Part shown: one piece after another, positions 42,774 to 51,592 of the stretch | Numbering within the stretch: position 1 is the first letter of the stretch | Layout of the letters: each line of letters begins with the position of its first letter | Assembly: GCA_964551305.1 (NCBI GenBank) | Contig: CAZKBT010000012.1 | Coordinates: 1 to 58,242 of the forward strand | Source: JBAZDC01 sp041654595 | GTDB taxonomy: Bacteria; Pseudomonadota; Gammaproteobacteria; Burkholderiales; Burkholderiaceae_B | DNA: 58,242 nucleotides | Reading direction: 5' to 3' | The notes under the pieces: model-generated | What the model was told of the DNA's origin: nothing | Databases searched by the model: none | The model's input: only the letters and a program-made list of their open reading frames with translations | Position numbers and translations under genes: made by a program

Positions 42774-43565
42774 GTGAACTTCTTGTCTTCTTCCCCTCGC
42801 TTCATACGGTTGGCCCTCCCCCCTCTCGCCGCCCTGGCCGCATGGCAAGTCCTGGTCCGCCAGTTCGGCCTGGGCGACGGCTTCATCCCCGCCCCCTCCG
42901 ACGTCATTGCTGCGCTTTATGAATGGATCGCCGGCAACGGCGGACGATATTCCGGCACGTGGCTCGCATCCTTGCGCGATAGCTCGCTGCGCGTGATCAG
43001 CGGCTTCCTGGCTGCGCTGGTCATCGGAGCCCCATTGGGCATGCTGATCGGCCGCTCGAAGGCGGCGACGGACTTGCTGGACCCGATTCTGCAGGTTCTG
43101 CGTCCCATCCCCACCTCGTCGTGGATACCGTTTTGCCTGATTTTCTTTGGAATCGGCAGTTCCGCCGCCATCGCGCTGGTCGCCGTCGGCGCCTTCTTTC
43201 CCATCCTGCTCAACGCCACGGCGGGCGCGCGCCACGTATCCACCCTGCACCTGCGCAGCGCGCGCATGCTGGACGCCACGCCCGCCCAGATACTGTGGCG
43301 AGTCATACTGCCGGCCGCCTTGCCGTCCTTGCTGGTCGGCGCGCGCGTCGCGATGGGCCTGGCCTGGATGCTGGTCGTCATATCCGAAATGGTCGCCGTC
43401 AAATCCGGCTTGGGCTACGAGCTCTGGGATGCCTACTACTACAACCGCATGGACGTCGTCGTGGCCGCGATGGCGACGGTGGGCTTTTTCGGCTTCCTAT
43501 CGGACCGCGCCCTGCTGCTGATCGTCAGAAAGTACTTGTTCTGGAACGTGGAGACGGCCAAATGA
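42774..43565 (+). CDS. Sulfonate/nitrate/taurine-type ABC permease (SsuC/TauC-like)
   Basis: A 263-residue permease starting at GTG 42774. Six hydrophobic segments; SSLRVISGFLAALVIGAPLGMLIG and ARMLDATPAQILWRVILPAALPSLLVGARVAMG (coupling loop) are typical of SsuC/TauC. First gene of an operon that continues with the ATPase (4-bp overlap), the binding protein, a rhodanese and a flavin hydroxylase. The upstream 175 bp to ribE holds its promoter region, with no clear elements. Confidence 0.92.
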   Translation: MNFLSSSPRFIRLALPPLAALAAWQVLVRQFGLGDGFIPAPSDVIAALYEWIAGNGGRYSGTWLASLRDSSLRVISGFLAALVIGAPLGMLIGRSKAATDLLDPILQVLRPIPTSSWIPFCLIFFGIGSSAAIALVAVGAFFPILLNATAGARHVSTLHLRSARMLDATPAQILWRVILPAALPSLLVGARVAMGLAWMLVVISEMVAVKSGLGYELWDAYYYNRMDVVVAAMATVGFFGFLSDRALLLIVRKYLFWNVETAK

Positions 43566-44350
43566 ATGCCCCTAGTTTTTTACCGGCATTGCAGCAACAG
43601 CATGCCGCCGCCATCGTCGTGCGCAATCTGTCCAAGACCTACCAGGACACGAACGGCAGCGTGCTGGCCATCGACCAGATCGACCTGGACATTCATGCCG
43701 GCGAATTCTTGTGCATACTCGGGCCGTCGGGATGCGGGAAGAGCTCGCTGCTCAATATCCTGGCGGGATTCGAATCCCCAACCGGCGGCTCTGCGATGCT
43801 CGACAGCCTGCCCATCCATGGGCCGTCACGCAGGCAAGGCGTCGTCTTCCAGGACACCTCCGCGCTGTTTCCCTGGCTCAGCGTGCGCGACAACGTCGGC
43901 TTCGGCCTGAAGAACGTCGCGCTTTCCGCGCGCCGGAAAGAACAAAAAATCGATCACGCGCTGGAGCTCACGGGCCTGCGCGATTTCGCCGACAAATGGC
44001 CTCATCAATTGTCCGGCGGTATGCGCCAGCTGGCATCGATCGCACGCGTCCTGGTGACAGACAGCCGCGTATTGCTTATGGACGAACCGTTCGCCGCGCT
44101 GGACGCCATGACGCGGCAACGCATGCAAAAGAAACTCATCGAAATCTGGCAGGCCACCGGCATCACGGTGCTGCTGATCACGCACAGCGTGGACGAAGCC
44201 ATATACCTGGGCAATCGCGTGCTGGTGCTCACGCAGCGGCCCGCCCGCGTCGCCGTCGAAATTCCGATCGACCTACCGCATCCCCGCTCGGTGACAGATC
44301 AGGAATTCAACCGTCTCAAATCCATTTCCCTGACCCACCTCGGGCTTTAA
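43562..44350 (+). CDS. Sulfonate/nitrate/taurine-type ABC ATPase (SsuB/TauB-like)
   Basis: A 262-residue ATPase. Walker A GPSGCGKSS near residue 58, VVFQDTSALFPWLSVRDNV, signature LSGGMRQLA, Walker B VLLMDEPFAALD and LLITHSVDEAIYLGNRVLVL, the SsuB/TauB pattern. ATG 43562 overlaps the permease stop. The binding-protein gene starts 16 bp downstream. Confidence 0.93.
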   Translation: MNAPSFLPALQQQHAAAIVVRNLSKTYQDTNGSVLAIDQIDLDIHAGEFLCILGPSGCGKSSLLNILAGFESPTGGSAMLDSLPIHGPSRRQGVVFQDTSALFPWLSVRDNVGFGLKNVALSARRKEQKIDHALELTGLRDFADKWPHQLSGGMRQLASIARVLVTDSRVLLMDEPFAALDAMTRQRMQKKLIEIWQATGITVLLITHSVDEAIYLGNRVLVLTQRPARVAVEIPIDLPHPRSVTDQEFNRLKSISLTHLGL

Positions 44351-44366
44351 CACAAGGATTTTTTTC

Positions 44367-45305
44367 ATGATGAAACCGCATAAGCTTCTCGTGTTGGCCG
44401 CCATTGCGCTCAATGCCGCGCTCATCGGCCCGCTTGCGCACGCCCAAGGCAAGGACAAGATCCGCGTCGGCTATTTTTCCCAGCTGCATGACGCCGCCGT
44501 CCTGGACCTGGCCAATGCCCTGGGCGACAAATACGACTTCGAGTACGTGAAGTTTCAGCGCTACGCCGACGCCGCCATCGCGCTGAGCCGCCGGGACATC
44601 GACATATCCTCCCTGGGTTACGCCAATCTGATCACCGAAGCCGCCAAGAATACAGAGCCCAAGTTCACGTTCGTGACGGGCCTGGCGCGCGGCGCGATCA
44701 ATCTGGTCTGCGCCAACGACGTCAAGATAGAAAGCTGGTCCGACTTGAAAGGCCGGACCGTCGGCATCGTGTCGGGCTTTCCGGAAATCTTCCTGGACGA
44801 CGCGCTACACACACACGGCCATAGCCCGAAAGATGTGAAGAAAGTCAATTTCGCGGTGGCCGGCCCGCCGGTGCTGCAAGCCCTGCAAAACAAGACCACG
44901 GACTGCGCGGCGATCTTCGAGCCCTTCGGCGCGACCGCGGTCAGCGCCGGTTACGCCTATTATCCGCCGACCAACATCGCCGACAATTCATTCAAAGGCG
45001 TCAACAACGCCATTGCCGCGAACACCGAGTTTGCGCAGAAAAAGCCGCAAGCCATACGCGACATCGCAAGCGCCGCGCAAGCATCCACGCAAAAGTTCAC
45101 CGAACATCCCGACCAATGGATCGATTTCATGACCCGGTCGCAGGACTTCGATAAAGGGATCGTGGAAATCGGCATCAAGCGCGTCGTGCTGGACTCGACC
45201 CTGTTTCCCAAGGAAGCCGGCGTGCTCGCCGGCAACATGAAGGAATTGGGCCTCATACGCGACACGCCGTCCGCCGATCAACTGAGGAGCTACTTCTCGC
45301 AATAG
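44367..45305 (+). CDS. NMT1/THI5-like ABC substrate-binding protein
   Basis: A 312-residue exported binding protein; signal peptide to about residue 26 (GPLAHAQG). KIRVGYFSQLHDAAVLDLANALG, ALSRRDIDISSLGYANLI, WSDLKGRTVGIVSGFPEIFLDDAL and CAAIFEPFGATAV follow the sulfonate/nitrate/pyrimidine-precursor binder family. The ligand is not identifiable; the downstream rhodanese and aromatic hydroxylase suggest a sulfur-containing or aromatic compound. Confidence 0.9.
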   Translation: MMKPHKLLVLAAIALNAALIGPLAHAQGKDKIRVGYFSQLHDAAVLDLANALGDKYDFEYVKFQRYADAAIALSRRDIDISSLGYANLITEAAKNTEPKFTFVTGLARGAINLVCANDVKIESWSDLKGRTVGIVSGFPEIFLDDALHTHGHSPKDVKKVNFAVAGPPVLQALQNKTTDCAAIFEPFGATAVSAGYAYYPPTNIADNSFKGVNNAIAANTEFAQKKPQAIRDIASAAQASTQKFTEHPDQWIDFMTRSQDFDKGIVEIGIKRVVLDSTLFPKEAGVLAGNMKELGLIRDTPSADQLRSYFSQ

Positions 45306-45335
45306 GCGACACAACGACACCAGCAGGAAATCATC

Positions 45336-46244
45336 ATGACGACACCGCACATCGACGCCCCCAGCAACGGCCTGGCCCAGGCCGCATGGCTGGCGCGGAA
45401 CTTGGACCGCCAGGACGTCGTCGTGCTCGACAGCACGACGAACCTGGTCCCCGACGAGCATGGCGTCGACCAGGCCGTCGCCGACTACGACGCCTTCTTG
45501 CGCGCCCACATTCCAGGCGCCCAATTCGTGGACTTGCAGGCGACGCTGTCCGATCCGGACGGCGACTACCTGTTCACCGTGCCCGAGATCGAGCATTTCG
45601 AGCAGGCATTACGCAAGCTCGGGATCGATCAGGACAGCGTGGTCATCATCTACAGCACCGGCAATCCATGGTGGGCCACACGCATCTGGTGGCTGTTCCA
45701 TCACTTCGGCCTGGACAATGCCTTTGTACTGGACGGTGGCCTGCGGCACTGGCTGGACCAGGATCTGCCCATCGCAAGCGGTCCGGCCCAGGCACGGCCG
45801 ACAGGCCATATTCGTGTGCACGCATCGCGCGACCTGGCCATCGACGGCCGCACCCTGCTGTCCCGACTGGACGAGCCGGCGCTGACCATCGTGAATGCCT
45901 TGCCTGAAGACAAGTTCTCGGGAAAAAGCCGGGTGCACGGCGGCCGCCCGGGCCATATTCCAGGCAGCATCAACGTACCGGCAGCCGGCCTCGTCGATAA
46001 AGAAAGCGGTCTGTTCCTGGAACCGCGCCGCACCGAAGCGCTGCTGGATGCCGCGCGACTGCTGGACAAGGACCGGGAGGTCGTCGCCTACTGCGGCGGA
46101 GGCATCTCCGCCACGCTGGTCATCTTCGCCCTGCATCGGGCCGGCCGCGAGCGGGTCAAGCTCTATGACGCTTCGCTTTCCGAATGGGCCCACGACGAAG
46201 CATTTCCCATGGTCGATCTCACCAACGGTACACGCAGTGACTGA
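45336..46244 (+). CDS. Two-domain sulfurtransferase (rhodanese, SseA-like)
   Basis: A 302-residue tandem rhodanese. The N-terminal domain (to about residue 150) is inactive, with YSTGNPWWA where a Cys loop would be; the C-terminal domain has the active-site Cys in VVAYCGGGISATLVIF and the HIPGSINVP motif. It could be a thiosulfate or 3-mercaptopyruvate sulfurtransferase; the CGGGIS loop differs from both textbook loops, so the acceptor and donor are open. It lies 30 bp after the ABC binding-protein gene, and the next gene overlaps its end by 8 bp. Confidence 0.9.
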   Translation: MTTPHIDAPSNGLAQAAWLARNLDRQDVVVLDSTTNLVPDEHGVDQAVADYDAFLRAHIPGAQFVDLQATLSDPDGDYLFTVPEIEHFEQALRKLGIDQDSVVIIYSTGNPWWATRIWWLFHHFGLDNAFVLDGGLRHWLDQDLPIASGPAQARPTGHIRVHASRDLAIDGRTLLSRLDEPALTIVNALPEDKFSGKSRVHGGRPGHIPGSINVPAAGLVDKESGLFLEPRRTEALLDAARLLDKDREVVAYCGGGISATLVIFALHRAGRERVKLYDASLSEWAHDEAFPMVDLTNGTRSD

Positions 46245-47913
46245 GCGCTTTGACGTCATCATCGTCGGCACAGGCCCCGCCGGCCTGACGCTGGCCAACA
46301 TTCTTGCCCGCCATCGCGTGCGAACCCTGGTGCTCGAGCGCGACGCCCATTTGTCGTCCATGCCCAAGGCCTTGAACGTCGACGACGAGTTTTTCCGGTT
46401 GCTGCATACGCTCGGACTGGGGGATCAGGTGGCCGGCCACGCCAAGTATCCCATCTCGTACGACTACGTGTCGCCGCTGGGCTTGAACCTGGGCCACGTC
46501 CAAGGGCGGTCGACCGAACACAACTTCCCCAACCGCGCCGCGATTTTTCAGCCCGAGTTCGAAGTCATCCTGCATGACGCCGCGGTCGCCAACGGCTATG
46601 CCAGCATCGAATTCGACCGTGAAGTCGTCGGCCTGACCGATGATCCAGACGCGGGAGTAACAGTCGTCACCCGCCATGCGAACGGACGGGAATCCTCCTA
46701 CCACACGAAGTATCTCGTGGGCGCGGACGGCGCGCACAGCGTATGCCGCAAGCTGCTCGGCCTGACTTATACCCAAGTCGATGCATTCGACGTCAGGCAT
46801 GTCGTCATCGACGTCCTGAACGACCGGGACGACAGCGCACTGGCACTGACGAAGATGGGCTGGAGACGCAATTTCATCAGCATGCCCGCCCCCAACGGCC
46901 GGCGTTTCGAGTTTTCGCTGAAAAAGAACGAATCGGCCGAAGAACTGCTCGACGACGACACATTGCGGCGCCTGTTCAGGCCGTGGCGCAACTACGACGA
47001 GCTGAACATCATACGCAAGGTCGTCCATACCTTCCGCTCGCGCATCTGCCCGAAGTTCCACGTCGGCCGCGTCTTTCTCATCGGCGATGCGGCCCATCTC
47101 ATGCCGGTCTTCGGCTCGCAAGGCATGAACAGCGGCGCGCGCGACGCCAACAACCTGGGCTGGAAACTATGGCGCGTGCTCAAGCACCGGGCGGATCCGT
47201 CGATACTGGACACGTATCAGGCCGAGCGCTGGGACGCCGTGCTCAAGACTATCAAGATGGCGACCATCAACGGCAAGCTCCAACGCGTCAAATCGATTCC
47301 CATGTCGCTGCTGCGCGATGCGTTCTTCGTCGCCCTGCGCCTGATACCGTCCGCCAACCGCTACATCCGGGACATGAAGTACATTCCCAAGCCCTACGTG
47401 CGCTCGGACCTGATCCAGGCGGGAGACGAAACGGGAAAGAAAAACGAGCTCATCGGGCGGGTCAGCCCCAATCCTTCCGTCATCGCGCATGGCAGGGCTG
47501 TTTTGCTGGACGATCTGATCGGCCATGATTTCGCCATTCTTGGCATCGACGCCGATCCATCCGATGCCGCGGCCCTGTCGCCGCTGTTGCAGGCATCGTC
47601 CTGGCCTTTGATCCACCTGAGCGATGCGGCCCCGACCGGGAACGATGCGCGGACGGCGGCCGCCCAGGCCTCGGATCCCGCATCCGGCATACGAGCGTCC
47701 GTGCAGGATGAACGGTACGACGACATCTTCGAGCACTATCGTGGAAAATGGCTGCTGTTGAGGCCGGACCGCGTCGTCGCAAGCGCCGGATCCGCCGCGC
47801 AATTGTCGGCCGACGGCCTGCGTCTGCTGGAGAGAGTCGGCCGGACGCTCTCCGAAGATACCGAATCGGCGGCGTCGCAAGCGCGAACGAACGCCAAGGC
47901 GCTTGCCGCCTGA
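46237..47913 (+). CDS. FAD-dependent aromatic hydroxylase (PheA/MhpA-like)
   Basis: A 558-residue class A flavoprotein monooxygenase. FAD-binding GTGPAGLTLANILA at 11-24 after a beta strand, LVGADGAHSVCRKLLG in the middle, and the second FAD motif RVFLIGDAAHLMPVFGSQGMNSGARDANNLGWKL split over positions about 277-310. The C-terminal about 150 residues fit the thioredoxin-like domain of MhpA/PheA. GTG 46237 overlaps the rhodanese stop; the frame is open upstream but that part is not protein-like. It should hydroxylate a phenolic or related substrate taken up by the linked ABC system. Confidence 0.9.
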   Translation: MTERFDVIIVGTGPAGLTLANILARHRVRTLVLERDAHLSSMPKALNVDDEFFRLLHTLGLGDQVAGHAKYPISYDYVSPLGLNLGHVQGRSTEHNFPNRAAIFQPEFEVILHDAAVANGYASIEFDREVVGLTDDPDAGVTVVTRHANGRESSYHTKYLVGADGAHSVCRKLLGLTYTQVDAFDVRHVVIDVLNDRDDSALALTKMGWRRNFISMPAPNGRRFEFSLKKNESAEELLDDDTLRRLFRPWRNYDELNIIRKVVHTFRSRICPKFHVGRVFLIGDAAHLMPVFGSQGMNSGARDANNLGWKLWRVLKHRADPSILDTYQAERWDAVLKTIKMATINGKLQRVKSIPMSLLRDAFFVALRLIPSANRYIRDMKYIPKPYVRSDLIQAGDETGKKNELIGRVSPNPSVIAHGRAVLLDDLIGHDFAILGIDADPSDAAALSPLLQASSWPLIHLSDAAPTGNDARTAAAQASDPASGIRASVQDERYDDIFEHYRGKWLLLRPDRVVASAGSAAQLSADGLRLLERVGRTLSEDTESAASQARTNAKALAA

Positions 47914-48082
47914 ACCAACCCATTCTCCCTGCGCGCCCTTGCGGGCAAACCACAGTGCAATACAGTATCATTTATGACGACTACGGATCCGCAGTCGGAC
48001 GCAAGGGGATGCCGCGTCGACAAGGTCCTTAGCGTGCATTGTCATCGTCGTTGTTGCGCGTCCTGGTCCTGGGGGAGATTCG

Positions 48083-48982
48083 GTGGAGCTAAAGTGGCTC
48101 AAAGACTTCGAAGCGCTGGCTGAACATAGAAGCTTTTCCAAGGCGGCCAAGGCGCGCCACGTCACCCAGCCGGCGTTCAGCCGGCGCATACGTTCGCTGG
48201 AAGATTGGCTGGGCATCATACTGGTCGATCGCGAACTGCGTCCCATGACCCTGACCAAGGCGGGCCTGGAATTCATCGGCGAAGCCAAGACGCTGATGGC
48301 CAAGATCGACAGAACCCGCGAGCATTTCCGCTTGAATTACGGCCCGAGCCGCGGCGTGCTGTTTTTCGTCCAGCATTCATTGGCCGTTTCTTTTTTCCCG
48401 CAATGGCTGGAAAAGTTCTCGCCCTGGGAAGACGACAACCTGGTTCGCGTGCAGACGGGCAACCTTTCGGACATGATGGCGCCTTTTCTGAGCGGCACGG
48501 GCGACTTCCTGCTTTGTTTCCTGGAGCCGGCCGTGACCGACCAGGCTACACTCGGCCAAGTCGACTTCCTGCAGATCGGCACCGACCGGCTGGTGCCGGT
48601 ATCGGCCGTCACCAAGGAAGGACGAGCCTTGCACCATCCTCGGCCGGGGCGGCCCCTGAAAGTACTGGCTTACCCGGACAACTCGTTCCTGGGCGAAATC
48701 GTCAAACAAGAGCTTGCCTCCTGCATGGCCGACGGCATCCATTGTCATAGGGTGTTCGAGAACGCGTTGGCGGATGGACTGAAAGCGCTTGCGCTTCAAG
48801 GACAGGGAGTCGCCTGGCTCCCCTTGAGCCTGGTGCGCCATGAAATCGAAAAAGGCGTGCTGACCGTGCTCGACGCGCCATTGAACGTCAGGGACTTGAA
48901 AGTCGTGCTTTACCGATCACCCAAGGCGCGCAGGCCCGAGCTCGACAAGTTCTGGAAACAGGCCCTGAAAGCCGGCTCCTAG
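48083..48982 (+). CDS. LysR-family regulator, HypT-like clade
   Basis: A 299-residue regulator starting at GTG 48083. Helix-turn-helix in WLKDFEALAEHRSFSKAAKARHVTQPAFSRRIRSLE, a form (TQPAFSRRIR) characteristic of the HypT/YjiE clade; the C-terminal ALQGQGVAWLPLSLVRHEIEKG also agrees with it. HypT responds to hypochlorite in E. coli, but the conserved redox residues cannot be checked here. It follows the hydroxylase operon in the same direction after 169 bp. Confidence 0.9.
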   Translation: MELKWLKDFEALAEHRSFSKAAKARHVTQPAFSRRIRSLEDWLGIILVDRELRPMTLTKAGLEFIGEAKTLMAKIDRTREHFRLNYGPSRGVLFFVQHSLAVSFFPQWLEKFSPWEDDNLVRVQTGNLSDMMAPFLSGTGDFLLCFLEPAVTDQATLGQVDFLQIGTDRLVPVSAVTKEGRALHHPRPGRPLKVLAYPDNSFLGEIVKQELASCMADGIHCHRVFENALADGLKALALQGQGVAWLPLSLVRHEIEKGVLTVLDAPLNVRDLKVVLYRSPKARRPELDKFWKQALKAGS

Positions 48983-49059
48983 ATCGGCAGGCCTGTCGCG
49001 GCCCGCCCGCGCGCCGCCGGACAATATCCGAGGCGCGAGGCGACGCCATCAACGGCCGA

Positions 49060-50055
49060 TTACTTGAAGCTGTCGAGATAACCCGGCAAAGCCTGGGCGC
49101 CGCCGGTATGCAGGAACACGATGTTCTGGCCTTTCTTGAATTCGCCCTTGCGGATCAAGTCGATCAAACCGGCCGCGCCTTTGCCGGAATAGACCGGGTC
49201 CAGCAAGATGCCTTCATAGCGGGCGAACATATCGATGGCCTCCAGGGTGCTTTGCGCGGGAATCCCATACCCTTCGCCGACATAATCGCAATTGGCCACG
49301 ACGTCTTCACGCTTGACCGCGCCGGGAATGCCCAGTTTTTCGGCCGTGCGTTCCGCCAGGCGAAATACGTTGGCCTCTTGCTGCTCGCGCGGAATGCGCA
49401 CGCCTATGCCAAGTACCGGAATCCGGCTGTTGCTGCCGCTGAAGCCGGCCACCAGTCCCGCCTGGGTTCCGGCCGAACCCGTGCCATGAACGACCAAGTC
49501 GATGCGCAAACCCGCCGTATTCGCCTGATACAGCATTTCCAGCGCACAATTGACATAGCCGAGCGCGCCGATTTCATTGGATCCGCCGCCCGGAATGACA
49601 TAAGGCTTTTTACCGTCGCCGCGCAAACTGTCAGCCAGCTCGTCCATGGCGGCTTGCATATTCGTTCCGCCGGGATACTTCCGCATGGGCGCGTTGAACA
49701 GCTTGTTCAACAACACGTTGCCGTTGTAGTTGTAGTCATGATCCTTGGAGCCGGTGCGATCTTCCAGCAGCACATGGCATGTCAAGCCCAGCTTGGCCGC
49801 GATGGCAGCGGTCTGCCTGACGTGATTGGATTGCGTCGCGCCTTGCGTAATGATCGTATCCGCGCCCGCCTGCTGGGCGTCGGCCATAAGGAACTCCAGC
49901 TTGCGCGTTTTGTTTCCGCCGCCGGCCAGGCCGGTGCAGTCGTCGCGCTTGATCCATAAATTCGGACCGCCGAGCAATTCACTCAAACGCGTCAAGGGTT
50001 CGAGCGGCGTCGGTAGATGAGCGAAATGCAAACGAGGATAACGGGCCAGATGCAT
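49060..50055 (-). CDS. D-cysteine desulfhydrase / L-cysteate sulfo-lyase family PLP enzyme
   Basis: A 331-residue fold-type II PLP enzyme, related to ACC deaminase. The likely PLP-Lys is Lys49 in LAGGGNKTRKLEF, TQGATQSNHVRQTAAIAAKLG binds the cofactor ring, and VHGTGSAGTQAGLVAGF the phosphate. DcyD degrades D-cysteine to pyruvate, H2S and ammonia; CuyA, from the same family, removes sulfite from L-cysteate. The nearby sulfonate-type importer keeps CuyA possible. Converges on the LysR gene at 48083. Confidence 0.88.
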   Translation of the reverse strand: MHLARYPRLHFAHLPTPLEPLTRLSELLGGPNLWIKRDDCTGLAGGGNKTRKLEFLMADAQQAGADTIITQGATQSNHVRQTAAIAAKLGLTCHVLLEDRTGSKDHDYNYNGNVLLNKLFNAPMRKYPGGTNMQAAMDELADSLRGDGKKPYVIPGGGSNEIGALGYVNCALEMLYQANTAGLRIDLVVHGTGSAGTQAGLVAGFSGSNSRIPVLGIGVRIPREQQEANVFRLAERTAEKLGIPGAVKREDVVANCDYVGEGYGIPAQSTLEAIDMFARYEGILLDPVYSGKGAAGLIDLIRKGEFKKGQNIVFLHTGGAQALPGYLDSFK

Positions 50056-50174
50056 GATGACGGTACTCCTTGATGAATGACCGGTATGAAAGAAATCGAT
50101 GGCTTATCTTAGAGCCAAGCGCCGTCCCTGTTCCAATGCCTTATCGGCCGCAACCGGTTAGTTTTCGGCATAAG

Positions 50175-50203
50175 AAGGCGCCGGCGTCGAACGCCGGCGC
50201 CTT
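50175..50203. terminator. Hairpin after the thiolase gene
   Basis: AAGGCGCCGGCGT and ACGCCGGCGCCTT form a perfect 13-bp stem with a 3-base loop, 9 bp after the end of the thiolase gene on the minus strand. A U-tract is poor, but strength and position suit a terminator. Confidence 0.7.
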
Positions 50204-50211
50204 CCAAGCCA

Positions 50212-51396
50212 TTAAATGCGTTCGAAAACGGCGGCTATGCCTTGTCCGCCGCCTATGCACATCGTGACCAGCGCGTACCGCCCCTGGATGCGCCGCAGCT
50301 CATGCAAGGCCTTCACGGTGATGATGGCGCCGGTCGCCCCGATGGGGTGACCCAGCGAGATGCCCGAGCCATTGGGGTTGACCTTGGCCGGATCCAGGCC
50401 AAGGTTTCGGGTTACCGCGCAAGCCTGGGCGGCGAATGCCTCATTGGCTTCGACCACGTCCAGGTCGTTGATCGACAAACCCGCCCGTTTCAATGCCTGC
50501 TGCGAGGCCGGAACCGGACCGATGCCCATCAATTCGGGCTCCACGCCCGCATGCGCGTAGCTCACCAGCCGGGCCAAAGGCGCCAAGCCCCGCGCCTCGG
50601 CCGTTTCACGATTCATCAACACCAACGCGGCCGCGGCATCGTTGATGCCGGAGGCGTTGCCCGCCGTTACCGTCCCCTCGTCCTTGATGAACACCGGCTT
50701 GAGCTTGGCGAAATCCTCCATCTTGGCATCGGGACGGAAATGCTCGTCCTGTTCGAAGACGCTCTCGCCTTTGCGAGTGCGCTGCACGATCGGCACGATC
50801 TGGTCCTTGAAATAACCGCCCTCGACGGCCCGCTGCGCGCGTCGATGGCTTTCCAGCGCCAGCTCATCCTGCTGCCGCCGGGTGACACCCCATTTTCTGG
50901 CGACGTTTTCGGCCGTAACCCCCATGTGGATTCCCTGGAACGGATCATGCAAGGCGCCCAGCATCATGTCGACCATGACACTGTCGCCCATGCGCGCGCC
51001 CCAGCGCAGCCCCCTGGAAACGTACGGCGCCCGGCTCATGCTTTCCGCGCCGCCCGCCACGGCGATATCGAAGTCACCGAGCAATATGCCCTGGCCGGCC
51101 GACACGATGGCCTGCAAGCCAGAGCCGCACAGGCGGTTGACGTTGAACGCCGGCGTTTCCCGCGTGCATCCGCCTTCCAGTGCCGCCACTCTTGACAGGT
51201 ACATGTCACGCGGCTCGGTGTTGACCACGTGCCCGAACACCACGTGCTGCACATCGGCGGCTTGCACCTGGGCGCGCGACAGCGAGGCGCGCAATACCTC
51301 CGTCGCCAATGCGGTCGGCGCCACGTCCTTGAGCGAACCGCCGAATGTCCCGATCGCCGTTCGCATTGCGCTCACGATCACTACTTCTCTTTGCAT
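50212..51396 (-). CDS. bktB: Acetyl-CoA C-acetyltransferase / beta-ketothiolase
   Basis: Joins or cleaves acyl-CoA and acetyl-CoA; BktB supplies longer beta-ketoacyl-CoA for polyhydroxyalkanoate and beta-oxidation. The 394-residue thiolase has the nucleophile Cys90 in NVNRLCGSGLQ, the catalytic His in GHPIGATGA and the second Cys in TMCIGGGQGIA. Its sequence is closer to BktB than to PhaA by overall impression. Divergent from the DUF3857 gene, with about 196 bp between that show no clear motif. Confidence 0.93.
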   Translation of the reverse strand: MQREVVIVSAMRTAIGTFGGSLKDVAPTALATEVLRASLSRAQVQAADVQHVVFGHVVNTEPRDMYLSRVAALEGGCTRETPAFNVNRLCGSGLQAIVSAGQGILLGDFDIAVAGGAESMSRAPYVSRGLRWGARMGDSVMVDMMLGALHDPFQGIHMGVTAENVARKWGVTRRQQDELALESHRRAQRAVEGGYFKDQIVPIVQRTRKGESVFEQDEHFRPDAKMEDFAKLKPVFIKDEGTVTAGNASGINDAAAALVLMNRETAEARGLAPLARLVSYAHAGVEPELMGIGPVPASQQALKRAGLSINDLDVVEANEAFAAQACAVTRNLGLDPAKVNPNGSGISLGHPIGATGAIITVKALHELRRIQGRYALVTMCIGGGQGIAAVFERI

Positions 51397-51592
51397 AATG
51401 TGTCTCCTGCCATGAAACCGGTTGAACGAATATTGAAAATCCTAGCATGCCGCGGCGGGCTGCCAATTACAAAAGATCAATGTTCGGTAGAATTCGAAAC
51501 TATTTTCGCAATACCTAGTCAAAGCCGGAATCGTCATTTTCATTCCGCCGGCGCGAACCGGAATAACGGCAACGCCACGTCCAGAGGCTCTT

